Shown piece by piece: positions 33,141-43,930 of a stretch of 64,000 nt of DNA. The notes beneath the pieces are model-generated. The model ran no database searches. It saw only the letters and a program-made list of their open reading frames with translations, and had not been told where the DNA came from. This stretch comes from Megamerina dolium (taxonomy: Eukaryota > Arthropoda > Insecta > Diptera > Megamerinidae). The stretch is taken from contig OY978526.1 of the NCBI GenBank assembly GCA_963854835.1, forward strand, positions 76,232,418-76,296,417. The letters run 5' to 3'. A program made the translations under genes and the position numbers. The stretch's first letter is position 1, and each line of letters starts with the position of its first letter.

Positions 33141-36100
33141 ATTTGAAAACATTGCATTGAAATATGAAATACATTTTCAAAAACATAAAGGAATAAAAAT
33201 GTATGGAAAAAGAAATTTTTTTTATTATTAATTTTAGAAGGAAGAAGAGATTTTGGTATTCCAATCAAAATTTTGATTTTAAATTGCAATAAAATAGTTT
33301 CTAATTACTATAATTTTTAAAGATTTAATCGTTGATGGTTATTAACTCAAGCCTGCAAGCCCCGCAACTGTTCTTTTTTTTTTTTAATTCTTTATATTTG
33401 ACACTGACACTATCAGTCGCCTTTTGCAGTTTTTTCTCTTTGGCAATCTATGTGATGAATATAAAATAATGATAAAAAAAAGGACGAATTTTGTACTGAT
33501 TCCCCTTTTATTTATATAAAAATTTTACACGATGCGCTTCCATATATTTGCTATGTTAATTGCAATTCTGCTTATCTTTGTAATGTGAAGCACTTTGTTT
33601 AAGTTTATGTGTCAGTGATGTCATATTTTGTCGTAATTTATGTACTTTTCTTTGATTATGTCATTTCTTGAAGCAATTATTTTACTCTTTCAAAACGTTT
33701 CAAATGTCTCATTTTGATACAACTTTTCAAATTTCATATTTGCCACATTTTCCTTAATGACGTAAATGAGGAAAACGATGCTTCAACATTAAAAAGTCAT
33801 TATGACTTTAGTTGCTATAATAGATTATAGTAGTTTTTGAAGGGCGAAAGGAAGAGAATTATGTAATGCCCTAACCTAACATATAAATGAGAACAAAATT
33901 ATAGCACTTTTGGACATCCTCTCAAGCATTTTACGTGCGTATCATCAATATGCGTTAGTTTTTTTCTTTTCGTCATATTGATTTTTATTTAGATTTTGAT
34001 GGTTTTAGTAACCTTTCTTTTTTTTGTTATTTTGCGAGTACTCGTATTATAATTCCTTCTTTTATTTTTACTTATTTATACATTTTTTGTAGTAGTAGTA
34101 GTGTTATTGTTATTGTTGTTGAAAACTTTTATTGCCATTTTTCTTCTTTTTTGTTTGTTTGTTTGTTCTTTGTTTGCTTTTATCTTTAACATTTCTATTT
34201 ACTATTGTCTATATTGTCTATCTCTTATGAATGTCCTTGTTGGCGAAAATGACCATGAGTCTGAAGCCTTATTGCTAGTAAATAATACAAATAGTATGGA
34301 TTATACTTGTGTGTATTTACATATCTATTACATTTTATTGCAAACAAAATAAAACATGCAAGTACTCGAACTCGTATCTAAAAGAGCTGAAATAATAGAA
34401 GAGATAATAAGGCAAAGAAATCCAATTTAGTTGACACTATTTTCGTATATGTATAATTATAGTAGATATTAATTAAAACGAAATTTATATACTTGAAGGC
34501 GTTTAGCCGTTTTGATTAATTGTTTGGATGCTTAGTTATTTAGCAGGATAATTAATTATATGGTTGAAAGAAGAAAGCTGAAAGTAAAAATTTCTTCCAA
34601 ATTATATATTTATTTATTGAATATTTGACTTTTTATAACTTTTCGATGTCTTTAGATTTATGATGCCTTATTATTTATCCAACCCCTGAGAATATTGCAA
34701 AAATTTCGAAGGTCATCCACTTCATATAGTTGCTTGGACTAAAGTTATTCTGAGTGTAAGAAAAGCATCTGATTTGTAGAGCTTTCACATTTCTCTTATA
34801 AAATAATATGAGAAACATAAACTCGTGTTTCTAATTATATAAGTAGGTACATATTTGGTAAAAAGATTATATAATTAGCAAAGAGCTGAAATGAAAGAAG
34901 AACACGCCAGCGATAATATAGCATTTCATTAAAGGTAATAATAATAATAATAATATATAATTATTACCTTCAAGTTTGTATTGTGATTAAAATGAAATAT
35001 AAAAAAAAAATGAATTTATAAATATTGTGCTTTGTTTTTCTTGTCGTTGACTTGGAGAACTAGAAGAATCTATAAATACAACCGAAATGAATAATGATGA
35101 GAAATACAAATTAATATGCAAATTGACTTCTTTTTTTTTTGTTTTTTGCTCTTGTCAAAATCAGAGATTAGTGTGAATTCCATTTAATTTGTTTAACAAA
35201 TGACGCCATCAATTCGATATTAATATAATGAATTTATGCAATTGTATTAATTATATGATTACGCATCAATATTATGCAATTTTTCATTTGGATCCTTTTA
35301 TATTTGAACCATATGAGAATTCTAAGAATTCATGTGAAAATAATAGATGATCTAATGTGAAAATGCACATTTGTGTTAGTAAAGGCACAAAAAAAGAATT
35401 GGGATTTTTCCATTCAACTTGTTTAAAATGCATACCAGTTGGTTAAGGTTGATCAAACAACTATTGGTCACCATCGTCGTCATAATATAGGTACGTCATC
35501 ACTATCTGTGTTGATACAAATTCAAATGCGCATGGTGGTATCGTGCTGCTGTTGCCTCTAGCACGAGATCAGTCACACGCTTCGTGCTAATATGTACTAT
35601 GTTTGTTTATAATAGCCAAAATTAATACAAGATTAAAGATTATGCAAATAACAAGTTTTATATAAATTTTATACAACTATTCATTAATCATTCTATACAT
35701 TTTGTTATTGTACTACATATATACATTGTATTGGTCACTAAAATATGTATGTATTTAAATTTTTTTTTTTTTTTTTGCATTTCGCCCCTCACTTTTCTTT
35801 ATCAGACTTGATGAATTGTGTTAAGCGAACAAAATGATGTTCGAGAAAAAGTTAGAAAAATTGCAATTAGTAACAACAACAACAACAATTATTAGACAAA
35901 AATTATCATGAATCACGTGCGTGTATCTTTCCCCTAATCAATAACTAATGCAAACTTGATAGGCAACTAACTACAAGTTGTGATTATTGTGCTTATATAG
36001 AAAAAATTTTTATAATAAAAATAAATTAAAATGTCTTAAAAGGCATTCAGAGGCAATTTGTATGTATATTCATAATAAGAAACGATATTATATCACTTTC

Positions 36101-36230
36101 GATTCCATGTATGAAATGATGAAAATGCATATGACATCTTCAGAATTTCAATTAAATTCCTATTTAGAAGAATTATTTCAACATTATTTTATATAGCACT
36201 ATGTAAATAATATTTCAATTACACTGTTAC
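33141..36230. other. AT-rich stretch without recognisable genes
   Basis: About 3.1 kb. It includes (GTT)/(GTA) microsatellite DNA at 34090-34125, the TAATAA hairpin at 34933-34972 and a T run at 35759-35776. Open frames (34101-34352, 35987-36196) are compositional. No element termini were recognised. Confidence 0.5.
34933..34972. repeat. (TAA)n hairpin
   Basis: AAAGGTAATAATAATAATAA is followed by TATATAATTATTACCTT, giving AAGGTAATAAT paired with ATTATTACCTT. The (TAA) run resembles LINE tails here but has no LINE sequence before it. Confidence 0.7.
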
Positions 36231-36243
36231 TATCGAATTTTAC

Positions 36244-36693
36244 GTAAGGTTAGGTTATGTGACAGCCCTCTCTCTGAGAGGACACATTTAGGCCAGAAAG
36301 GCCCATTGTGATACCACCGAGCCTCTCTTCCGATACTGTTTAGCTTTAGAAAGGACCTACTTATATTAGCCGATTCCGACCGTCAGAACCCTTGTGATAT
36401 CACTTTAACTTAGTTTTGTCACAGAGCTCTTTTAAGAAGCATTTTTGGAAAATTTTTACTGCCAAAAAATTACCAATTCTTGCCTTCAGATTTGTATAGG
36501 TTTTAAAAAGCATTTTTGTCAAATTGTTACTGCCGAAAAAATTGCCAATTCTTGCCGACAGGTTTGTAACGTTCGAGAGAAAAATCTTTTCGATATGAAA
36601 TTTTGTTATACTTGAAGCCGGGAATTGAACCCACAACCTACAGAACAGAAGGCCAACACACTAACCATTGAGCTACGGCACCAACGAACTTTA
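36244..36693 (-). mobile_element. tRNA-derived SINE, copy 4, most complete
   Basis: Minus-strand SINE of about 450 bp. It begins with a tRNA-like head, continues with the shared body (AGTTAAAGTGATATCACAAG, CGGCTAATATAAGTAGGTCC, GGAAGAGAGGCTC) and ends with the LINE-like tail and ACCTAACC at 36244-36255. Flanks TATCGAATTTTAC (36231-36243) and TATCAATTTTAC (36694-36705) form a probable target duplication with one indel. The body holds an internal tandem duplication: GGCAAGAATTGG followed by AATTTTTTCGGCAGTAA and CAAAAATGCTT occurs twice about 75 bases apart (36440-36570). As a SINE it encodes no protein and depends on a LINE. Confidence 0.9.
36613..36683 (-). promoter_or_regulatory. tRNA-like SINE head with pol III boxes A and B
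   Basis: On the minus strand, GCCGTAGCTCAATGGTTAGT matches a tRNA D-arm/box A. TGGCCTTCTGTTC lies where an anticodon arm would be, and GTGGGTTCAATTCCCGGC is a textbook T-arm/box B. The wording is closest by eye to tRNA-Arg(TCT), at low confidence. The acceptor stem does not close, so this is the SINE's internal promoter and not a working tRNA gene. Confidence 0.85.
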
Positions 36694-36705
36694 TATCAAT
36701 TTTAC

Positions 36706-37300
36706 TGAATTTATTTTATGTTTCACAATTTTGTAGATTGCTCTGAATTCACTATGATCCCAAGATCGATTCGATCCACCTTTATGTCGTCTTTATGTTT
36801 AAGTGAAATTGGTTATTGCCCTTTCTCTTGCTGCAATATTTACTTTTTCAGTGCATTTGTTGTTCCTATGAGTTGTGGAATGAGTAGTGCCTAGCTGATC
36901 GACTGAAATTTTTAATCTGTTTATAAAAAGGACATATTTCACTGCAAAATAAAAACAAGAGTGTTTGAAATCTCAAACAGAAAATTGATTTTGAAAAATT
37001 TTATTGGTAGAATTGAAAAATTCGAGTAGCTCAAAGATGGCGTGGGTTGTGCGAAAAGGATTATATTTGGTTATTTTTTCCAAGCAAGCAAAAATGCCGT
37101 TCGCTGAACCTACTTTAAAAAACGATTTTTGGAGCAAGAGTGTAAAAGCACAACCCAAAGAAAAAAAAATGTCCTGTATAGAGCATATTTAAAGCTTGTA
37201 TAGAGCATATTTTAGTAAACATAATAAATCAACAAACTGTTTATCAGCAACTATAAAAAACAAACACAAAAAAACCCGTAAGTCAACAAATAACTCTATA
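36706..37300. other. Gene-free stretch
   Basis: About 600 bases. Overlapping open frames at 36973-37192 on both strands (about 60 codons) show no motif. GTATAGAGCATATTTA occurs twice in a row at about 37178 and 37198. Confidence 0.4.
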
Positions 37301-37680
37301 GCTTCCCTGTGAATGTATGAGAGACTACAAATTTCCTCTCCCAAACATTTCCTCCGAACATATTTGCCACCTGTCTCCAACTTTTAAAGATGCTCCCATA
37401 GAAAATTACTGCAAAAACTCCTGAATGTTGGCAATCCACCCCTTAGTTGCATAGGAATCGCTCCTAGAGTGATGAAATGTATGATTGATCGCATTAATTT
37501 CTTCTCCTTAACATTTCCTTCGAACATATTTGATTAACAACCTCATAGTTCCTCATAAACCTCCCCTAGAGCGGTCTGACCGAGTCACATTATTTTTTTA
37601 TGTTCAACATTTCCTATCTCCATTTCATAAGGAGGCTGACTGAAACACCCTCTATAAAATGTGCTAATAATTGCACAACT
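37301..37680 (+). repeat. Diverged repeat related to the 60.9-61.4 kb region
   Basis: Phrases such as AACATTTCCT(C/T)CGAACATATTTG occur twice (about 37344 and 37519), and CTTAACATTTTTCCTGAACATG at about 61177 is similar. GATGAAATGTATGATTGATCGCAT resembles AATTGTATGATCGACCA at 60560. This is a low-identity dispersed repeat with no coding capacity seen. Confidence 0.4.
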
Positions 37681-38718
37681 TGAAGTTTGTAAAATAATTC
37701 TAAATTTCGTGTGTGTGTACGATTTATGAAATGCGGAAGCTTTTTTTATAATCATCTGCTGCTTGCCGCTACTACATAATACATAATTGTATAATTTAAT
37801 TGATCTAAAATAATTTTAATGTGATAAACTTGAAATATTAGTAATTAACTCATCCAGCTGGGATGGTGGTGATATCACATCTCTTACTACTAGTATACGT
37901 AGTAGCTTATGTCAATGCTTATTCATTTGATCGGCATATACTTGTAGTCGAGTGATCATTTAAGCTATTGGAAAAATTGAATTTTCATGCGTGATTTATT
38001 TAAATGAGCTGGAAGCGACAGCTCCATTTATATTCATACTAGTATTTATTATTTATCTTTTATGTATGAGATTTTCTGTTTTATTATCATTTTATTTGCA
38101 AAACAAAATATTTGTGCTGAAGGAAAATGAAATTAATTTATTCAAAAAATACTTGTATACGAGTACCACATTCATAATGGAAATTTTATATACAAAATTT
38201 CCAATAATACATACTATGCATATATATGTGTTTATATAAATACAATATCATTTTGTGATTATTCACATTTTCATAATATGAAATTTTCCACTTATACATT
38301 TATATTATTTTTTTTATAAATATTCATACACACATACATACTGATATGTGGATACATACGATATAAGAGGTACAAGATGATACAATATAATTTAAGTAGA
38401 TATATTAACCTCATTAATTAAGAACAACAAATATACTTATTTACTCACAAAATATATAATTTTACTGCTAACTAACACATTATGAAATTGTCAACCATTT
38501 ACACATTGTCGGGCAATACAGTTTGATAGACAACAAGCAAAGACTGCCATTGTACATTATTCTAAATAAATATAATGAAGAGAATAATAACAACAACAAC
38601 AACAGTACAGATACCCAGGTGTACCTATCATATTCGTATTGGGAGCTCTTCAAATTATGTATACGGTGGTCCGATCGAATTGAAACGCTAAAATGTTTAT
38701 TTATTGGTGAAATTTATT
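37681..38718. other. AT-rich stretch without recognisable genes
   Basis: About 1 kb. CTACTAGTATACGTAGTAG at about 37892 is near-palindromic, and a short (AAC)n run lies at 38590-38603. The open frames are compositional. Confidence 0.5.
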
Positions 38719-39970
38719 GAACTAAACCACAAAAAATTGTTTACAAATATATATTTTTAAAGATTTTATTAGCGGTTTTCGATATGGCCACCTTTGGATT
38801 GCACTATGGCTTTCAAATGTTCGATGAGATGGTCGAAACTTTTGTATTTTTTAGTACAAACCTTACTCTTCAAAATACATCAACTAGAAAAATCGAATGG
38901 ATTTATATTCGGTGAATTCGGTGGCCATTATTGTGATGACGAAATGAAGCGAAACGTTGTTTTTCAGTCATTCTTGGTTGACGCGTGCTTTGTGCGATGG
39001 TGCGCTGAGACCAATGTTGGCATATTCAACGTCTACTACTGAAATATTTATCTGCCCACGGCCTTAGTGTTCCCTCTAATAGCCTACACAGACGGCAGAT
39101 TTAATCCGGATTACCGGCGCACTTAACCTGACAGACGACAGTATTGCGGATTGACTCAACGGCTGATTGCTGTGTTATTAGGTCTGCTCACTTACATTAC
39201 TATCATTATCAATTTCTGTCATCTGTCACTCTCGATATGAGAAAATCAACAAAAAGTACGTGAACTGGAAACTATCAAAAACTTGTAAATTGACATTCAC
39301 AGTTCGTAATTGACAGCTGGATTTATTTGTTCGCCGACGCTTTTCATGTTGAAAACTGTTAACAATTGTTGAAAATTTTTTATAAGCGAACACGCCTAAT
39401 ATTTTGTAAAATGGATCGAGAAAAATTCACAATAGAAAATTTTCAGCATTATTGCCATCGTAAATTGCCCTAATCCTCTTTTATTTTGAGAATTAACTCA
39501 TAAAGTTAATGCGAATTAGCTGCAGTTAATGCCCGAGTTAATTCGAATTAACTCGGTATTCCGGAATTAGGCTGCCGTCTGTCTAGGCTATAAAACAGTT
39601 TACCGAGAATTTTGAGCATTTATTTTCACCCCACGATCGGTGAATACAAGTGGAGAGCGCCCATCGGCCGCTAGGGTGGTCCACACCACCACCATCGGTG
39701 ACCAATGATCGGAGAACACAATGTTCGGAATTACATCACTTTCGGCCAAGCTGCAAACATTTCTTTTTTACCATCGGTAAGATCATACATTTTTTGAAAT
39801 TTGTTCGGCTTTAGTTCAAGCTCATTTTGCAATATTCGTTGCATGCTTTGGTGCGATATGTTCAGCTCATGAGCCATGTTTCTGCCAATGAGTCGTGGAT
39901 TTCGTTCAATTCGCTTGTTAGCTTTTAAAACCATTTCTGGTGATGTTGGAGATTGGACCAGCGTGTATAT
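38719..39970 (-). mobile_element. Tc1/mariner-type transposon remnant 4, split by another element
   Basis: The right part (39960-39594) reads TSPEMVLKANKRIERNPRLI, GRNMAHELNISHQSMQRILQ and NELELKPNKFQKMYDLTDGK, the HTH linker of an IS630/Tc1/mariner transposase, then VVVWTTLAADGRSPLVFTDR and GVKINAQNSR. The left part (39060-38727) gives SAPSHKARVNQE, LKNNV and N-S-P-N-I-N-P-F-D-F, then TKKYKSFDHLIEHLKAIVQS and KGGHIENR before a stop. The catalytic Asp of S-P-D-x-N-P reads Asn and many frames break. The two halves are separated by the 511-bp element at 39080-39590. TIRs were not recognised. Confidence 0.85.
39080..39590 (+). mobile_element. Non-autonomous element with 3-bp TAA duplication (Harbinger-like)
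   Basis: A 511-bp element inserted in the mariner relic. Termini TAGCCTACACAGACGGCAG and CTGCCGTCTGTCTAGGCTA are inverted with one mismatch, and similarity continues inward (TTTAATCCGGATT against AATTCCGGAATTAGG). It is flanked by TAA at 39077-39079 and 39591-39593. A 3-bp TAA/TTA target duplication fits PIF/Harbinger, though TA alone would also fit Tc1/mariner. Inside are a perfect 20-bp palindrome GAGTTAATTCGAATTAACTC (about 39532-39551) and a 20-codon frame starting MDREKFTIENFQHY (39411-39473). No transposase is present. Confidence 0.82.
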
Positions 39971-40130
39971 TTAGACGCTCTAAGGTATGTCTTGAATAGG
40001 ATCATTTGAAAAAAAAACCGAAAATAAAAGAGCTCCTGAATTATCTGCAAATGCGAAAAATTCACTTAAACCATGTGCAATTCTTTCGAAAATAAGAATT
40101 TAGGACGAAAAATTTTAAATGACATGGATT

Positions 40131-40480
40131 TCCATTTTTTTTTTTTTTCTCCTTTAAACCCCTAATTGGAGCATAGGACCTCCACAAGGCTTCGCCATCG
40201 CACACGGTTTTGGGCAGTTGATCTAGCGCCTTCCCATGTGATGCCGGCAGCAGCTAGCTCACCTAGTATTGATCGTCTCCAGGTGTTTCTTGGTCGTCCG
40301 CGGCCTCTGCTCTCTTGCGGGTTCCACTCAAGCGACATTCGCGTGATGCTGTCTGGCTGCTTTCTTAGCGTGTGGCCAATCCAGCGCCACTTTCTACGCT
40401 TAATCTGGATCAGTATGGGCTCCATTATGAGGCGAATCAGCTTCAGGGGGACACATTTTCTACTCAAATCCATCCAAATC
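40131..40480 (-). mobile_element. RTE-type LINE 3' fragment
   Basis: A minus frame open from 40473 to 40162 reads MDLSRKCVPLKLIRLIMEPI, RRKWRWIGHTLRKQPDSITR, then SLEWNPQESRGRGRPRNTW and WEGARSTAQNRVRWRSLVEV with a stop. This W-R-W-I-G-H/G-R-G-R-P-x-x-T-W pattern is the conserved C-terminus after the reverse transcriptase in RTE-like and related LINEs. The stop is followed by a short 3' UTR and an A run (T13 at 40138-40150), the 3' tail. Direct repeats GATTTCCAT (40123) and GATTCCCAT (40483) may be the target duplication. The frame is clean, so the insertion is fairly recent, but the catalytic reverse transcriptase is absent. Confidence 0.85.
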
Positions 40481-40539
40481 GATTCCCATACTCATAGTGA
40501 ATCTGAAACCTGAAAAATTTGTAGTCTAAAAAAAAAGAG

Positions 40540-40790
40540 CCACTCTTGCCTTTGGGTTGAACTACTGAGCTTGTTAGCAGTTGTATGTGAGCATTTTCTT
40601 GGTTACGCATGTGACATTTGCACGAATAAAATATGTATAATAGCAAAAACAAATGTTGATTGTTTCCTAAAACTAAATGAGTACAATATTTAGGCACAAA
40701 ATTATGGTGGAATCGGTCGAAATATTGATTTGAAGATGTTAGCCAATATAAAGCGTCACGGATGCGACAAGACAACTTTCATATCTTGTC
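40540..40790 (+). repeat. Unclassified dispersed repeat, copy 1
   Basis: Shares ordered phrases with 43225-43405: GACATTTG, ACAAATGTT(G/A)ATT(G/A)TT, AACTAAATGAGTAC(A/T)ATATT, GG(A)ATCGGTCG and AATATAAA(G/A)CG. A weaker relative near 51350 has GACATTTGTACGCATGAAAT. No termini were recognised and the overlapping frame is not conserved. Confidence 0.6.
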
Positions 40791-42506
40791 GTGCCGTATA
40801 TCGCTTTACTTATATACATATTGTCCATATAATTTGAAATCAATCATTCGATCGAAATTTGTATTATATCATACTGTTTTTCTATTCATATTTTATCCCA
40901 ACGAATGTTGAGTCCGTAAGCCAGAAATTGTCCATATGTTTTCATAAATAGAAATGGCCAAAAATCGAATGTTTTGTGTTGAGGATAATCAATTATTAAT
41001 TTATTACATGTTTTTGTTTACAGAATTTTCCACTTTGTATTGTTTGTTTTTTTTTTTTCACAAAAGCTACAAAAACAAAAATTATTAATTTGTTTTTGTT
41101 TATTACGTATAAGTTTCTTGTACTAATTTTGCTACTGTGTTGCTACTATTTGACTACTTACTTAATCATACAACTAGTGAATTGTTAAATAAAAAAAATT
41201 GTCCACTATAATTGCAAATAGGTGACACTGCAATTATTTATTTTGGATGATTTTCAATAGCGAATCACATGGCATTTTCATATTGAATTGTTGAATTGAG
41301 ATCTAGCAAAACTAAATCAATATTTAAACAGCTGTTTCAATATGGCAAATTTTGTATTAATCCATTTTTCGTGTCTCTCTCTCTCTTTCTCTCTCTCTCT
41401 CACTATCTCCGTTTTGCATATTTTATATATGTATGATTGTGTTTACACTGAGAAAAAAAAGGTGAAGTTGAATTTTTTAAGAAATTTCCTATACGATTTA
41501 GAGCCATGCTCATGCATAAAAACAAATTAATCATGCATAATCACGAAATGTTGATGATTTTTCATGTAGTAGTTGTGGTATGGCGACAATGACAGATTTT
41601 GTCAATATCTAATCTATCTTTTGCTTTTTCTGTATAAATTTCTAACTTGATTGCGCTATTACTTCCTTTTGCGTTAGATCATTTGCAATTCCACATCTCG
41701 TTATTTGAAGAATGGAATGGATATGGGACTATTGAAAGTCTTTAAGCTATTGTGGCTATTTTGTGGCGCCAAGATTTTTTTTTTTTTTATTAGCTCATAT
41801 ACTGAAATTTATCACACCAGTCTCATATATCGTAGTGTCTTAAAGAAATGAATAGAAACTTTCAATTTCATTTTCAATTTAAATAAATGTTGTTTTAATT
41901 CAAAGAAAATCTTGTTTTTCAACTTTATGCCACTTAAAAAATTATTTATAGATAAATTAATTACATACTTGTACATATCTTATGACTACATAAAACAAAG
42001 TAAGTAACTACTAAACTAGTTAACTATTTTATATAATAGTTTATAAATTTGTCATACTTTCAGTTAAGATACTACATTCTAGGGGTGTATTTTGAAAGGA
42101 AATTTTTTAGAATATTCCATAAATTAAAAGTTTTCTCATAAATACATACTCTAATCGTATGTGTCGATAAATTCAAATTAAAACTACTTGGTCAAATCTA
42201 TTTTAGTGATCATTAATTTGCAATTAAAATGTGAAGGACGCACCTTTGTACATAACATACATACTATACTCGTATCTCTATGTAGTATGTACATATTAAC
42301 ATTGAATTTGTTGATTTATTATCAACAAGTGTACTTCGAACATATGCCTAATATAGAGAATATAAGTATATAGAAATAAACGTGCTTTTATATAAGAGAA
42401 ATATACTTATGAATATGTATTGTATATAATAGAAATTTAACTAAAATATCTCTAAATTCATTAATCCATTTTTAGCATTCCATATTCAAGAAATATTTGT
42501 ATTTTC
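40791..42506. other. AT-rich stretch without recognisable genes
   Basis: About 1.7 kb with a CT run at 41374-41401, T runs at 41048 and 41777, and no supported gene. GTATGTACATA-type palindromes occur around 42250-42300. Confidence 0.5.
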
Positions 42507-42518
42507 TAACCTATAAAA

Positions 42519-42930
42519 TCAGAAAGACAAGCATACTGGGAAAACCTATTAGGGTTGCCACAATGCAAGACACTTTTATGGACCTATAACCTAAAACAAC
42601 TTGAGAAATGTATCAGTTTAAACAAGAATAATATAAGAATCATCACGGAATTATTGACAGAACACTGCAGGCTGAATTATCACTTAACGGAACTGGGAAT
42701 CTTCTCGGATGAAACCTGCCGACATTGCAGGAACGTGAATGAAACTGCAAAACATGTGTAGGGAACGTGCCCGGCACTTTTTGAGGAATTTATAATACCA
42801 GAAAATCTGTTGGAAGTCCATTAGGGTAGGATCTATACTAAAATTCCTTAAGAATGCTGGACTTGGAGAAATACTCTATTCCATGATGGGGTGTACAATA
42901 GACCTACGGTCGCAGTGCAATACAACCCTC

Positions 42931-42978
<48 letters not shown>
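42519..42978 (+). mobile_element. 5'-truncated I-like LINE, copy 3, with target-site duplication
   Basis: A plus-strand insertion of about 0.46 kb, same subfamily as copy 1. It begins within RQ(A)YWENLLGL and ends in a long (TAA)n tail (42930-42981). TAACCTATAAAATCAG (42507-42522) and TAACCTATAAAATTAG (42979-42994) form a target duplication with one mismatch; its ends overlap the element by microhomology. Coding: KTLLWTYNLKQLEKCISLNK, NNIRIITELLTEHCRLNYHL and TELGIFSDETCRHCRNVNET with AKHV, then a stop in place of the next residue and GTCPALFEEFIIPENLL. The C-x2-C...H...C zinc-knuckle-like motif deleted from copy 1 is retained here. Later frames are broken. Confidence 0.92.
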
Positions 42979-42982
<4 letters not shown>

Positions 42983-43224
42983 CTATAAAATTAGATATGG
43001 TTAGCTCTTAGCTAAAGTTGTTGACAGATTCTTTAATACTAGTTCCTTTCAAACCTCATCTTGACTGGAGCCGAAGAGTTGCCCTTAGCTATGTGACTAA
43101 TAGCGTACAGGTCACTTTTGTACCCTTTTCAATACATTTCTCAATTGTAGATTTATTTTTCTCTCCAAATCTCACATCTGAACTGCATAGTTTCCCAGTT
43201 TTTACACTTTTTTTTCCATTTTTT

Positions 43225-43405
43225 TGCGTAACGGACGCGACATTTGTCAGTATATAGACAAAAACCAAAACAAATGGCAAATGGATGAGACACAAATGTT
43301 AATTATTCCGTAGAACTAAATGAGTACTATATTTAGCCAGGAATTTGGTTACGGTCGGACAATTAATTTCAAGATATTTGATAATATAAAACGCATATAC
43401 AGAAG
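43225..43405 (+). repeat. Unclassified dispersed repeat, copy 2
   Basis: Ordered similarity to 40600-40790 as described for copy 1, starting GCGTAACGGACGCGACATTT and ending near AATATAAAACGCATATAC. Confidence 0.6.
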
Positions 43406-43904
43406 CCTAATGCGCTAATATTGAATTATTATTGAATATGAAATCATGATTTCATAAGAATTTATTCACATATACTTTGGAATCACATCAACCTGATCGA
43501 ATTTGATTTGTTCGTTTTATTCACCTTAATATGTACAAAAAAAAAAGGCTTTGACTTTCATTTAAACACGCAAAAAAAAAAAACAAAAATACCAACAAAA
43601 TATTTATTAAACTGAACTTTATGCAATTTATGCGGAATTTTCATGAAAAAAAAAAAAATAAAAAAAAAACTTTTCGAATAATATTGTCGATGTTGGTGAT
43701 GAAATTATTTTTATGCAAAAGAATTTTTTTTTTTTTTTTTTTGTAGTATTTTATGCAAATCAGCAATAACAACCACAATAACAGCAACATTTGAAATTAT
43801 AATCATACGATTCATATTTCAACAATAACAACATTTTCTAAAGAAACTACATGTATGTACATACTACCGATGGTGATTATGACGTGGCAATTTGTGGTAG
43901 GCAA

Positions 43905-43930
43905 GCAACAACAACAACAACAACAACAAA
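43905..43930 (+). repeat. (CAA)n microsatellite
   Basis: Eight or so CAA units; the forward frame reads poly-Gln, a compositional artefact. Confidence 0.95.

Noticed and set aside
36613..36683. A tRNA gene on the minus strand
   Set aside because: Boxes A and B are present but the acceptor stem does not close and the sequence continues into the SINE body with a target duplication.
40166..40513. 115-codon plus frame opposite the RTE fragment
   Set aside because: Antisense shadow of the minus-strand LINE C-terminus, which carries the recognisable motifs.
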